DNA of 64,000 nt from Limisphaerales bacterium (GCA_014382585.1 JACNJL010000036.1:62001-126000), one strand, 5' to 3'; positions 34,389 through 43,248 are shown, counted from the first letter of the stretch. The notes: generated by a model not told the origin, from the letters alone. Made by a program: numbers and translations.

Positions 34389-35657
34389 TTATTTCCGCTT
34401 TCCAATGCACCACAAATGTTTGTGGGTGCGCAGAAAAAACTGGCCTTCCGATGCCGCCAGCGAGCTGTTCGTCAACGTGCCGTCCACAGAGTTGATGCCG
34501 ATCAATTCAAACTTCGGCTTGGCGCGGAGGACGATCGTTTCGCCGGATTGATTGGGGATGAAAATTTTATCGCCTGCCAACAGCATTGAGCTCCACGATT
34601 CCTGCTTGGGCCCGCGGCCGCGTACACGCTCGGAGAATTTAACTTTGCCGGTTTTTAGTTCGAGGCACTCCATAATCCCATTGGTGTTGAGTACGTACAC
34701 GTGGCCTTGATGCACCACACCGGAGCCGAGGCGATTGGGAGTGCGTTCGGTGCGCCAAAGAGTTTTTGGGGTCACATCGCCATTGCCTCCGGCACCCACG
34801 GCTACGGTCGTGCCAAAGTAACCGCCCATACCCACCACCACACCTTCGGCGGCGATGGGTGAGGAATAAATGCACGGGTTGAGTCCGGCACATTTCCACA
34901 GTAGCGCGCCTGTTTGCGGATGGATGCCGGTGAGAAATCCCGGAGGGTTCATGACCAATTCCTCGCGCGTGCCGGTTTTCAAAATGAGTGGCGTGCTGTA
35001 GCTGCAAATCCATTGGCGGTTCTTGTTGCCGCGAAATCCATCCGTGCGTCCGGCGATGTTTATGGCGGGGTCATTGAGTTTCCAAATCGTTTTGCCTGTG
35101 CGCTTGTCGAGCGCGAGCAGATGCGCCTTGGGATCGGGGCCGCGGTAGATGTAAACAAGATCACCGTGGATGACAGGCGAAGTGGCAGCGCCCCATTCGA
35201 AACTGATCTTACCAAGATCACGTTTCCAAATTTTCTTCCCGTTGAGGTCGTAGCAAAACACGCCGGCCGAGCCATATACAGCGATGACGCGTTCGCCGTC
35301 GGTGGCTGGTGATTCGCTGCAAAACGGATTAGTGCGGTGAGATTTTTCCGGCGCGGCATATTTCACCGTGCGTCGCCACAACAGCTTGCCATCGAGTCGA
35401 TAAAAACAAAGCAGGGCGCGTTCCTGAGTTGTTTCTAGTGGCTGAGTGACAAAAATTTTTTCGCCCCAAACGATCGGCGTGCTGTTGCCGCGTCCGGGCA
35501 GTGGAATTTTCCAGGCAATATTTTCCGTGGCACTCCATTTTAACGGAAGATTGTTCTCGTGGCTGATGCCAAGGCCGGTTGCCCCGCGCCACATTGGCCA
35601 GTTTTCCGCGTGGAGGGTGAACGCGAGGAACGAAAATGCAGCCAAAAAAAATCGCAT
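34389..35657 (-). CDS. Secreted PQQ-repeat beta-propeller protein
   Basis: The 422-residue protein has a signal peptide ([17 protein letters not shown]) and then [20 protein letters not shown], the usual opening of PQQ-like propeller proteins of PVC bacteria. Repeats such as [34 protein letters not shown] and [18 protein letters not shown] carry the tryptophan-docking pattern. No CxxCH is present. It may be an alcohol dehydrogenase-like or scaffolding propeller; substrate unknown. It converges with the protease gene three bases away and is divergent from the ferredoxin gene. Confidence 0.88.
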   Translation of the reverse strand: MRFFLAAFSFLAFTLHAENWPMWRGATGLGISHENNLPLKWSATENIAWKIPLPGRGNSTPIVWGEKIFVTQPLETTQERALLCFYRLDGKLLWRRTVKYAAPEKSHRTNPFCSESPATDGERVIAVYGSAGVFCYDLNGKKIWKRDLGKISFEWGAATSPVIHGDLVYIYRGPDPKAHLLALDKRTGKTIWKLNDPAINIAGRTDGFRGNKNRQWICSYSTPLILKTGTREELVMNPPGFLTGIHPQTGALLWKCAGLNPCIYSSPIAAEGVVVGMGGYFGTTVAVGAGGNGDVTPKTLWRTERTPNRLGSGVVHQGHVYVLNTNGIMECLELKTGKVKFSERVRGRGPKQESWSSMLLAGDKIFIPNQSGETIVLRAKPKFELIGINSVDGTLTNSSLAASEGQFFLRTHKHLWCIGKRK

Positions 35658-35774
35658 CCGCGAAGCATAAGTGTTCGTCCATCAGCCGCAAGCCAAAGGT
35701 GGGGGGGCACTTTCCGAGTCGGCCGCAGCACGCCTCACCTTGACGGCTGGCCTGCCATCGGTTCCAATCGCGCC

Positions 35775-36146
35775 GTGGCTGATCTCGCATCCATCGCCGA
35801 CACGCTCGGCCTCTCAAAATATCAACGCCACATTTTTTTGTGCGCCGACCAAACCGAAGCCAAGTGCTGCCCCAAGGAAGATGGCTTGGCCTCGTGGAAT
35901 TTTTTGAAGAGCCGCCTGAAGGAACTAAGCCTGGCCGATGCCGAGCCATTGGTGTTTCGCACTAAAGCAAATTGCCTTCGCGTCTGCCAGCGCGGCCCTA
36001 TCGCCATCGTGTATCCCGAAGGCACATGGTATCATTCGTGCACGCCGGAAGTGCTGGAGCAAATTATTCAGGAACATCTAATCGGCGGCCGTGTGGTGGA
36101 GGATTTTGCTTTTTCGAACGCGGACGGGATACGTGCAAACAGTTAG
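35775..36146 (+). CDS. Thioredoxin-like [2Fe-2S] ferredoxin
   Basis: The protein of about 123 residues matches thioredoxin-like (2Fe-2S) ferredoxins: [34 protein letters not shown] and [19 protein letters not shown]. The cluster cysteines are in [10 protein letters not shown] and in NCLRVC. I take the GTG at 35775 as start because the domain begins there; an ATG at 35559 would overlap the divergent propeller gene and add residues without the look of a real domain. Its stop (36144-36146) overlaps the stop of the convergent DUF5069 selenoprotein gene. It is probably a cytosolic electron carrier. Confidence 0.88.
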   Translation: MADLASIADTLGLSKYQRHIFLCADQTEAKCCPKEDGLASWNFLKSRLKELSLADAEPLVFRTKANCLRVCQRGPIAIVYPEGTWYHSCTPEVLEQIIQEHLIGGRVVEDFAFSNADGIRANS

Positions 36147-36664
36147 CCGCGAACACAGCTTTGCACATAATCGATAATGGGCTGCTCATCATCGCCGGAC
36201 GCAATCGTGATGCGCAAGAGTTCGGCGGGGTGGACGTTTTTCTCACGGAAAAACTGGCGGTCGCCGCCTCAGCCGTACATGAGGTCGGCGGGTAAATTTC
36301 CGGCGAGCTTGGCGCGGGCTTTGGTGATGAGGCGGGGGAGCCACGCGATGCCTTCCACTTCGGCTGACTTGGCAGGGAATTCATCGATGGCCATTCGGTG
36401 CTCGGCGGGTTTGCTGTTGAGGGTGTTTTGAAAGTGGTCGAGACGCACGGACTGGAGTTCCTCAACGTGTTCATAAATCACATCACCCCATCGCACGTAG
36501 TCATCGCAGAAATCAAACATTTCCAATGCACTACAGCCGATGGATTCGAGGAAGGTCACCTCATCTTTTTCAAACATCGTTTCCGGGCTTTGCCGTCCCG
36601 ATTCGTAGCGTTTCACGCCGGTGAAAAACAGTTCGTGAAATTGTTGTTTCCAGTTTTCGTTCAT
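36143..36664 (-). CDS. DUF5069-like selenoprotein with in-frame UGA (Sec132)
   Basis: Minus-strand translation from ATG 36664 gives 131 residues ([20 protein letters not shown] ... [13 protein letters not shown]), then UGA at 36271-36269, then [20 protein letters not shown] and on to TAA at 36145-36143: 173 residues in one frame. The conserved block of the DUF5069 family is, as I recall, MYGCGGDR; here UGA replaces that Cys. Similarity continues on both sides of the UGA, so this is not a decayed gene. A strong hairpin follows the UGA. The gene starts 2 bp after the TIM-barrel gene and is the last of a catabolic operon. Biochemical role unknown; Sec in a loop before GGDR suggests redox or metal chemistry. 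Confidence 0.88.
36236..36268 (-). other. Candidate bacterial SECIS of the DUF5069 gene
   Basis: Directly after the UGA, GGCGG and CCGCC pair around CGA (36268-36256). One base later a second hairpin, GTTTTTC-CGTGA-GAAAAAC (36254-36236), has a perfect 7-bp stem. Its loop lies about 22-26 nt after the UGA and contains GU-type bases, consistent with the position of SelB-binding hairpins in bacterial selenoprotein mRNAs. This is stronger than the SelW-like case. Confidence 0.65.
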
Positions 36665-36666
36665 TG

Positions 36667-37491
36667 TTAATTTCGCAAATCAATTTCGGCCATCAACTTG
36701 TCGGTGGCGGTATAAGCTTCGGCAACCCATTCGACGATCTTGGCGGGGTCGGGCGCGTACTCCAGCTCCAAGCTAACCGCGCCATCGAAATCCAAATCCT
36801 TGATTGCTTGCAAATAGGGCACGAAAGGCACCACGCCGCGGCCGGGTGGGAGGTCGCCGTGCACTTTGCCATCGCAATCGGAAATGTGCACGTGGCCCGC
36901 GCGGCCCTTAAGGGCGGCGAGGCTTTCGGGCGGGCTGTCGCTCAGAACCATGTGGCTGATGTCGATGTTCGCTTTCACGGCGGGCCGATCCACGTCGGTC
37001 AGAAAACGATCCATCTCGTCGATGGTGTTGATGAGTGAAAGGTCAAACGGCTCCAGCTCAATGACAATTTCCAGACCGCGATTCGCTGCGTAGTCGCCAA
37101 GCGTTTGGCAATGTTCCACGGCCCAGTTCCATTGATCGGTTGGCGGGATGACTTCCTTTTGCCAAATGTATTCGCCAATCACGAGCAGGTAATTCTTCGC
37201 GCTCAGCGTGACGGCCATATCGAGATAGCGTTTGCAGCGTTCGAGGTGAAATTTTTGCACGCTCGGGTTCAGGTCAATCAACCCCACACTCACGCCGACC
37301 ACGCTGATGATCGGCAGCTGCAATTCGTCGCAGGTTTGTTTGACCATCGTGATGCGATCTTCTGCATTGTCATCAAGCGGATCCTGAAAAATATCCACGC
37401 AGTCGAAGCCTAGCTCTTTAGTTTTGTGCAGTCCGTCAACCAGCCCGACGCCGTGCTGTTCCCAAGCGGAGTTAATCATTCCGAGTTTCAT
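36667..37491 (-). CDS. Sugar phosphate isomerase/epimerase-like TIM barrel
   Basis: The cytosolic 274-residue protein of the xylose-isomerase-like superfamily starts MKLGMINSAWEQHGVG. Probable metal ligands are Glu in EIVIELEPFDLSL, Asp/His in VKANIDISHMVL, His in GHVHISDCDGKVHGDLPPGR and Glu in GAVSLELEYAPDP. Unlike the isomerase at 4555 it has no export signal. It is 3 bp from the Gfo/Idh gene and 2 bp from the DUF5069 gene, so it belongs to the sugar or polyol catabolic operon. Likely converts a keto-sugar or inositol derivative; not determinable. Confidence 0.88.
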   Translation of the reverse strand: MKLGMINSAWEQHGVGLVDGLHKTKELGFDCVDIFQDPLDDNAEDRITMVKQTCDELQLPIISVVGVSVGLIDLNPSVQKFHLERCKRYLDMAVTLSAKNYLLVIGEYIWQKEVIPPTDQWNWAVEHCQTLGDYAANRGLEIVIELEPFDLSLINTIDEMDRFLTDVDRPAVKANIDISHMVLSDSPPESLAALKGRAGHVHISDCDGKVHGDLPPGRGVVPFVPYLQAIKDLDFDGAVSLELEYAPDPAKIVEWVAEAYTATDKLMAEIDLRN

Positions 37492-37494
37492 AAA

Positions 37495-38580
37495 TTATCC
37501 TTTTGTAATTTCATCAAGCGAAACTGCGCGGTGTTCTTCAGCACTCAAATATGCTGCATCCACCAGTGCCATCGTGTCTAAATTATCCCGCCCATTAATG
37601 GCAGGTGGATCGCCGGTTTCCAGTGCGATGAGCAGTTGCGCCATCGTGCCAATGAAGGCGTCAGGGAACCAGCTTTCTTGCCAGCTGGGCGTGTGAAAAT
37701 CTTTGTCGCCTTTGGTGGCGTAACGGAGGGTCGAGGGCGTGGTGTGGGGATCGTGGCACCAGCCGATATCGCCGATGGCGAGGCCGTCGAGGCCTTCGAT
37801 GCGCCATTGGATGCCGATGTCAGCGGGGGCGCCTTCGCGGGCGGGGCCGGTCCACGTGTCGTCAATGGCGATGACGCGAAGGCCATTATTGTATTCGAGG
37901 ATGTAACTGGCGATGCCGTCGGTGTGTGGGAACTCGGTGCGCGGGTCGGTGCGCGTGCTGCAGTAGATGCGCTCGGGATTGCCGAACCAATATCGAAAGG
38001 TGTCGATATGGTGAATGGACATAATCCGCAGCGTGACCCAACCTTGTTCTTTAATCCACGGTTTCCAGTGTGGGATGCCACGCATATCGAGCGTGGCCAG
38101 GACGGGCTCGCCGATGGTGCCGTTGTCCAAAAGGGTTTTGGCGGCGCGCACGGATTGGTCGTACCGCATATTTTGGTTCACGGCCAAAACGATGCCGGCG
38201 GCTTCGCACGCTTCCACGGCGGCGACGGCTTCGGCATAGTTTGTGCCGAGCGGTTTTTGCGCGAGGATGCCTTTGGCGGTGCCGCGCGCGCAGGCGGCTT
38301 GGATGAGTTCGAGTTGTTTGTGCGGCGGCACGGCGAGGTCGAGCACTTCGATGGACTCATCGTCGAGCAGTTGATCGATGGAATCGTAAACGGTGGCGAT
38401 GTTGTGTTGCACGGCGCAGATCGCGGCGTTTTCCTTCGTGCGACCGGCGATGGCAACGGGGTTGAAGCCGGCTTTGCGATAGGCTGCCAAATGGCAGTCG
38501 CTCATTATAAATCCGCTGCCAACGCAGCCGATGCGCCAGTCCTTACGCGCGGGGAGGGGGGAGTGGATGTCCAGATTCAT
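37495..38580 (-). CDS. Gfo/Idh/MocA-family oxidoreductase
   Basis: The 361-residue NAD(P)-dependent dehydrogenase starts at ATG 38580 (MNLDIHSPLPARKDWRIGCV). The Rossmann motif is IGCVGSGFIMSDCHLAAY and the catalytic-lysine region reads ILAQKPLGTNYAEAVAAV, the EKP-like motif with Gln in place of Glu. The C-terminal domain includes MSIHHIDTFRYWFG (family His). The family oxidises sugars, inositols or their acids. It overlaps the PhyH gene (ATGA) and is 3 bp from the next gene, so it is a mid-operon gene. Confidence 0.92.
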   Translation of the reverse strand: MNLDIHSPLPARKDWRIGCVGSGFIMSDCHLAAYRKAGFNPVAIAGRTKENAAICAVQHNIATVYDSIDQLLDDESIEVLDLAVPPHKQLELIQAACARGTAKGILAQKPLGTNYAEAVAAVEACEAAGIVLAVNQNMRYDQSVRAAKTLLDNGTIGEPVLATLDMRGIPHWKPWIKEQGWVTLRIMSIHHIDTFRYWFGNPERIYCSTRTDPRTEFPHTDGIASYILEYNNGLRVIAIDDTWTGPAREGAPADIGIQWRIEGLDGLAIGDIGWCHDPHTTPSTLRYATKGDKDFHTPSWQESWFPDAFIGTMAQLLIALETGDPPAINGRDNLDTMALVDAAYLSAEEHRAVSLDEITKG

Positions 38581-39410
38581 GCGTCGGTTTTTTCGCCCGC
38601 GCCGGTGGTGGCGTCTGCTGATGGATTCCAAAAGTCCGCGTCTTGTTCGAAAAGTTTTGCGCCCATTTCTTTGATGGCCTGATCGGGCAGTTTTTCGACG
38701 GGCGAGTAAAACGGGTGATGCGATTCTTTGTAGGGATTGTTGTGCTTGGTGTTGTAGCAGCAAATGAGTGACCAACGGGGATGCTCGGAGGTGTTTTGGT
38801 CTGAGCGATGGAGGAGGTTGCTGTGGAAAAAAAGCGTGTCGCCGGGGGCGAGTTCGACGTGCACCAACTCCATTATCTTGGCGGCTTCAGCGGTGCGTTC
38901 GGGGTCGGCTCCGGTTTGGTCGCCGTAGCGGCCGTGCTCGAGGCGGCCGAGTTTGTGCGAGCTTTTCAAAACCTGAAGGCAACCGTTGGCGCGCGTGTTG
39001 GGATCGACTGCGATGAATGCCGAGCCCATATCGGGCCAAAGACAGCCGTTTTGATACCAATAGCCGTAGTCCTGATGCCAACTCCACGCGCCGCCGGTGC
39101 GCGGTTGTTTGATGCTCATTTTGCTGTGGTAATGATAAACCTCATCGCCGAGTAACGCTTCCATGGTGTTCACGATGCGCTCGCTACGGGCGATGGCGCC
39201 CCACAAATCTTCGCCCGCGGAATTCCAAAGCACCAGCTGCGCCTTGCCGCCTTCGCCGTCTTTGAGATCGTAGGCGTTTTCTTTAAACGATTGGTCGGCA
39301 CGCGCGGCGGCGCGGAGGATGTCCGCCTCATCAGTATCGAAGAGGCCGCGTACAATGAGATAGCCGTCTTCGTGGAAGGAAGAAATGTTTTCTTCAGAAA
39401 CGGTGGACAT
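38577..39410 (-). CDS. Phytanoyl-CoA dioxygenase-family protein
   Basis: The 277-residue Fe(II)/2-oxoglutarate dioxygenase begins MSTVSEENISSFHEDGYLIV, which is the typical FxxxGYLxxxG opening. The iron ligands are His and Asp in WSWHQDYGYWYQNG and the distal His in LFFHSNLLHRSDQN; the Arg for 2-oxoglutarate follows in SEHPRWSLI. Start at ATG 39410 is chosen because the domain begins there. It could hydroxylate a small carbon substrate of this pathway. It overlaps the following Gfo/Idh gene and is preceded by the LarA-like gene 31 bp upstream. Confidence 0.92.
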   Translation of the reverse strand: MSTVSEENISSFHEDGYLIVRGLFDTDEADILRAAARADQSFKENAYDLKDGEGGKAQLVLWNSAGEDLWGAIARSERIVNTMEALLGDEVYHYHSKMSIKQPRTGGAWSWHQDYGYWYQNGCLWPDMGSAFIAVDPNTRANGCLQVLKSSHKLGRLEHGRYGDQTGADPERTAEAAKIMELVHVELAPGDTLFFHSNLLHRSDQNTSEHPRWSLICCYNTKHNNPYKESHHPFYSPVEKLPDQAIKEMGAKLFEQDADFWNPSADATTGAGEKTDA

Positions 39411-39441
39411 CAGGTGACGATGCCGAGCGCATACGCGGATG

Positions 39442-40734
39442 TCAACCGTCCGTGCCGCCGGCCCAGTCGGGGCGTTGCCGGAGGTGGTATAATCGCTCGC
39501 CGGCTTTGCGTTCCAGGAAAACGCCTTCGGCCTCGCGGTTGGCGTAGTCTTCAATGTTGATCGTGCGGTGATCGATGTAGCCGAGGTTGATTTGTTTGCA
39601 AACTTCCTCGGGAATGCCGGTGGCGAGCATGACGGTAACGCGCGGTTGTTCGTTGCCGTGACCGTCCACCGTGCCGATGCCCTTCACGTGGCCGGAGTGC
39701 GCGAGCAACCCCCACGGAAAATCTTTGAACTGCTCCCAGTGATATTCGAGATACGAGGAGCAGTGGTATCCGATTTGTTTCAAAATTTCACCGTGCGAAA
39801 AGCTGACCTCGGTGATGTGTGGCGCGTAGATGATGAGTTTGCCGCCGTCGGCGAGGATGGGCTCGAGCTTGTACATGCATTTGCCGCCAACCCAAAGATC
39901 GTCGTACATTGGCGGCGCACAGGAAACGATGGTGTGAAAGGGGCGATCTTTGTAAGTGATGTGTTCAGTGGCGGAAAGATCGCTGGCGGCGTCCCACGCG
40001 CTTTCGGGTGTGCCAAAGAAAAGTCCGGCGAGCGATTTGTCCGGTCGCACGACCATGCAGAAACAGGTTTTTTCGATGTCCACCATTGCACCGGCGTGAT
40101 CGACAATTTTACGGACGGGCGTCCATTTGCTGCCGATGATCATCGGATTGGTGACCACTGCGCCGAGCCAATGGAAAAAATTCAGCACCTCCGGCCCGCT
40201 GATGCCGGGGAACAGATATTTGTTGCCGCCGGAAAAGCCGACCACCTCGTGCGGAAACACCGGCCCAAGAATCATCACTTGATCGTACTCGTAAATCTTG
40301 CGGTTGATTTCCACCGGCACGTCCATTTCAAAACGCCCGCCCGAAAGCTCGCTAATGGTACTGGCGGGAATGGTGCCGAGATTGCGCATTGCATCGGGGT
40401 TGTCCCACTCGTGATTGTGAAACGCGACGTCCGCGTATGGTCCGCGGCGCTCGTCGAGCGTAATTTCCAGCCGCTCGCAAATCGCCTCCTCGCTCATCGC
40501 GTGATGCGTACCCAGCGCGATCATCACATCGAGCTTCGCTGCGCTTCCGCCAATTTGCGCGTGGATCGCTTTGAACAATTGGCCGACGGGAGCCGTGCGC
40601 GTGGCATCAGGGACGATGAGTAAAACTTTTTTGCCGACGTACTCCGCCGCGGGTAACGATTGCGTGACGAGTTTGTTGACTTGTGATTCGGTTAACGAAA
40701 TTTCAGTTTCGGCAATTTTGGAATTGAGGTTCAT
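39442..40734 (-). CDS. LarA-like (DUF2088) nickel-pincer racemase/epimerase family protein
   Basis: The 430-residue protein is related to lactate racemase LarA. Landmarks are VLLIVPDATRTAPVGQLFKA, MIALGTHHAMSEEAIC (His pair), AFHNHEWDNPDAM and EVVGFSGGNKYLFPGISGPE, where the lysine is the likely cofactor-binding residue. LarA enzymes use a nickel-pincer nucleotide made by LarBCE, and no such genes are in the window. Related enzymes racemise or epimerise hydroxy acids and sugar acids. It lies between SDR and PhyH genes in the same operon, so a sugar-acid substrate is likely. Confidence 0.88.
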   Translation of the reverse strand: MNLNSKIAETEISLTESQVNKLVTQSLPAAEYVGKKVLLIVPDATRTAPVGQLFKAIHAQIGGSAAKLDVMIALGTHHAMSEEAICERLEITLDERRGPYADVAFHNHEWDNPDAMRNLGTIPASTISELSGGRFEMDVPVEINRKIYEYDQVMILGPVFPHEVVGFSGGNKYLFPGISGPEVLNFFHWLGAVVTNPMIIGSKWTPVRKIVDHAGAMVDIEKTCFCMVVRPDKSLAGLFFGTPESAWDAASDLSATEHITYKDRPFHTIVSCAPPMYDDLWVGGKCMYKLEPILADGGKLIIYAPHITEVSFSHGEILKQIGYHCSSYLEYHWEQFKDFPWGLLAHSGHVKGIGTVDGHGNEQPRVTVMLATGIPEEVCKQINLGYIDHRTINIEDYANREAEGVFLERKAGERLYHLRQRPDWAGGTDG

Positions 40735-40770
40735 TTTGTGATGGACGAGCTTCGCGTGTCTCTGCCGGGA

Positions 40771-41577
40771 TTAAATTGTTTGCGATAGAAACCCGCCGTC
40801 CACCACGATGTCCGAGCCGGTCACAAAGCTGGCGGCCTTTTCGCTGGCGAGGTACACGGCGGCTCCGCCCAGCTCGCTTACATCGCCGAAGCGGCCCATC
40901 GCGGTGTGGCCGAAAATGGCTTGGCCCCGTTCGGTGGGGGTGCCGTCTTCTTTTAAGAGCAATTTTTTGTTTTGTTCCGCTGGGAAAAATCCGGGCGTGA
41001 TGCTGTTCACGCGCACGCCTTGGGGGGCCCATTCGCGGGCGAGGAATCGCGTGGCGCTGAGCACGGCGGCTTTGGAGGCGGAATAGGCGATCACTTTGGA
41101 AAGCGGCAAATGCGAGGTGACGCTGGCAATGTTGATGATGCTGCCTTTGCCGCGCCCGCACATCGCGGGGCCGAATTCCTGGCACGGGAGGAGAAAGCCG
41201 CCCACGAGGTTGAGGTCAAACACCTTCGCCCAAGCCGGTTGGGGGATTTTTTCAAAGGGCATCTCGGGCGTGACGGTGGCATCGGGATGGTTGCCGCCGG
41301 CGGCGTTTAGCAAAATCGTGGGCGCGCCGAGGGCTTTGGTTACGGCTTCGTGACAGCTTTTGAGGCTGGCGGGATCCATCGCGTCGCAGGCGAAAAACTG
41401 TGCGGTGCCGCCGGCATCGGTAATTTCTTTTACCCGTGCGTCACCGCGTTCGGCGCTGCGACCGGCCACGGCAATTTTGGCGCCGGCCTCGGCCATGGCT
41501 TGGGCGCAGGCACCGCCGAGGGCTCCGGTGGCACCGATGACTACGGCAACTTCATTGTTCAAATCGAATAGACTCAT
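40771..41577 (-). CDS. SDR-family oxidoreductase, mannonate/sugar-acid dehydrogenase-like
   Basis: The 268-residue short-chain dehydrogenase has the nucleotide motif VVIGATGALGGACAQAM, the catalytic Ser in IINIASVTSHLP, and Tyr-x-x-x-Lys in VIAYSASKAAVLSATRF. The long C-terminal loop (AEQNKKLLLKEDGTPTERG) resembles SDRs that reduce or oxidise D-fructuronate/mannonate; this is only an impression. It is the first gene of the minus-strand operon ending in the selenoprotein, and has a 36-bp gap to the LarA-like gene. The divergent DHH gene lies upstream. Confidence 0.9.
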   Translation of the reverse strand: MSLFDLNNEVAVVIGATGALGGACAQAMAEAGAKIAVAGRSAERGDARVKEITDAGGTAQFFACDAMDPASLKSCHEAVTKALGAPTILLNAAGGNHPDATVTPEMPFEKIPQPAWAKVFDLNLVGGFLLPCQEFGPAMCGRGKGSIINIASVTSHLPLSKVIAYSASKAAVLSATRFLAREWAPQGVRVNSITPGFFPAEQNKKLLLKEDGTPTERGQAIFGHTAMGRFGDVSELGGAAVYLASEKAASFVTGSDIVVDGGFLSQTI

Positions 41578-41661
41578 AAACGCCGAGTATGCGTGAAGGG
41601 TTTTGCGCCGAAAAGAAAATAACGGTTGGCGCGGCGGGGCGCGCCCGTTAGGTTCGCGCCG

Positions 41662-42591
41662 ATGAGCGATTTACCGCAACCGCAAGTGGTCATTACCCAC
41701 GAGAGCGATTTGGATGGATTTGTGTCCGGCCACCTTCTGCAACGTTTGGCGAACCATTTGTTCGACCAACAAACGCTTTTGCAGGCGTGGAATTACACCA
41801 ACTTCGAACGGCGCCCGCTGCGCGAACACTGCGCGTGGGTGTGCGATCTCAATTTTTCCAAACGCATGGACCGCGATAATTGGTTGATCGTGGACCATCA
41901 CCAAACCGATGTGGATCCGCAACGCGCGCGGCTGATTCTCGATCACTCCAAGTCCGCCAGTTTGCTGTGTTACGAACTTTGCAAAGAGCACGGGCTTGGC
42001 AATGAGAAGCTCGATCGGCTCGTGCATTTTACCAACGTGGGCGATTTGTATCTCACGGATGACCCGCACTTCACGGAGTCCATCGATTACGGCAGCCTCA
42101 TCAAGCAGTATATGTTTTGGAATATCGCCAAGCTCATCGAGGGCGATTTGGAATCGTTGGTGGATCATCCGCTCATCGAAGTCATTGCCACGCGGCGGCG
42201 GGTTGAAAATCCGATCGGCTACGAATACGCCAAGGCGCATATCACGCCGTTGTCGGACACGGTGGCCATGATCGAATCGCCCATCGGCGATACCAACGCG
42301 GTGGTGCATCAAATGCTGACCGAAGAAGTCATCTCGCAGCCGGTCATCCTCACGGCGGTGACGCGCAACCGTTCGGTGAGCGTGAGCTTGCGCAGTCGCA
42401 ATGGTGAAGCATTGCCGGTGGCTAAACTGCTTCAAGGCGGCGGCCATCCCAATGCGTGTGGCGCCACGCTGCCGCAGACGGTGCAGCGCATTCCGGACGC
42501 GGTGGATTATTTGAAGAAAACCCTGGACCCGAAGCCGGGTGGAGATGGGCTTGGGAGTTTGGGGGATGCATTGGAGGGATTGAAAGTGTAA
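41662..42591 (+). CDS. DHH-family phosphoesterase
   Basis: The 309-residue protein has the DHH superfamily motifs: HESDLDGFVSGHLLQRL (first Asp pair), VCDLNFS, WLIVDHHQTDVDP (DHH) and the C-terminal DHHA1 motif LLQGGGHPNACGATL. These manganese-dependent enzymes cleave phosphoester bonds in nucleotides such as pAp, nanoRNA or c-di-AMP, so the exact substrate is open. I start at ATG 41662, where the domain begins. It is convergent with the RdgB gene, 24 bp away. Confidence 0.9.
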   Translation: MSDLPQPQVVITHESDLDGFVSGHLLQRLANHLFDQQTLLQAWNYTNFERRPLREHCAWVCDLNFSKRMDRDNWLIVDHHQTDVDPQRARLILDHSKSASLLCYELCKEHGLGNEKLDRLVHFTNVGDLYLTDDPHFTESIDYGSLIKQYMFWNIAKLIEGDLESLVDHPLIEVIATRRRVENPIGYEYAKAHITPLSDTVAMIESPIGDTNAVVHQMLTEEVISQPVILTAVTRNRSVSVSLRSRNGEALPVAKLLQGGGHPNACGATLPQTVQRIPDAVDYLKKTLDPKPGGDGLGSLGDALEGLKV

Positions 42592-42615
42592 CGATTGGGA
42601 CGGCGCAAGGTGTCT

Positions 42616-43248
42616 CTACCGGGCTTCGAGCCATTCTTTCAATTTCAGCAACGCATTGGCGCGGTGGCTGTTTTGGCTTTTTGTTGGCTCGCCGAGTTCG
42701 GCGAAGGTTTGGTTGTGGCCTTCGGGTTGAAAGAGGGGGTCGTAGCCGAATCCGTGACTGCCGCGCGGCTCCTCGATGATTTGGCCTTCGCATACGCCGT
42801 GGAAAATTTCCGGTTTGCCGTATTGTCCCGCGCGGGCGAGCGCGATCACGCAGCGGAAGCGAGCGGCGCGGTGGTGTTTTTTTTGGCCGGAAAGTTCGTG
42901 TAACAGTTTGGCGTTGTTTTTTTGGTCGGGGGTATTTCCCGCGTGCGAATCGGTGGCGGCGTAGCGGGCGCTTCGCACACCGGGCGCGCCGTCGAGCGCA
43001 TCCACTTCGAGGCCGGAATCATCGGCGAGCACCCAGCCTTCATTCCAGTCCTCATTTTGCTTGAGCCAGTTGACGAGAGAAAGCGCCTTGAGCGCGGCAT
43101 TGCCAGCGAGGGTGCGGGCGGTTTCTTCCACCTCGGGGGCATCGGGGAAATCGGCCAACGTGCGGCAGGCGAACTCCGGCCCGAGGAGGGCCTGGATTTC
43201 TTCCGCCTTGTGCGCGTTGCCGGTGGCGATGACCACGGAAGTGGCCAC
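42616..43248 (-). CDS. rdgB: XTP/dITP pyrophosphatase (RdgB/HAM1)
   Basis: The 210-residue housecleaning enzyme removes non-canonical purine nucleotides such as ITP and XTP. It shows VVIATGNAHKAEEIQALLG (substrate-binding N-terminus), LADDSGLEVDALDGAPGVRS and RGSHGFGYDPLFQPEGHNQT, all diagnostic. The start is a GTG at 43248, whose first base overlaps the TAG of the upstream SPFH gene. It is probably co-transcribed with the SPFH/NfeD pair. Confidence 0.95.
   Translation of the reverse strand: MATSVVIATGNAHKAEEIQALLGPEFACRTLADFPDAPEVEETARTLAGNAALKALSLVNWLKQNEDWNEGWVLADDSGLEVDALDGAPGVRSARYAATDSHAGNTPDQKNNAKLLHELSGQKKHHRAARFRCVIALARAGQYGKPEIFHGVCEGQIIEEPRGSHGFGYDPLFQPEGHNQTFAELGEPTKSQNSHRANALLKLKEWLEAR

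Noticed and set aside
36143-36664. Reading the DUF5069 gene as a pseudogene with a nonsense mutation
   Set aside because: Sequence after the UGA keeps the family pattern and ends at a normal stop, a SECIS-like hairpin follows, and the Sec machinery is in the same window. A base error remains possible but is less likely.
39568-40623. 351-codon plus-strand frame opposite the LarA-like gene
   Set aside because: Shadow of the conserved LarA-like protein.
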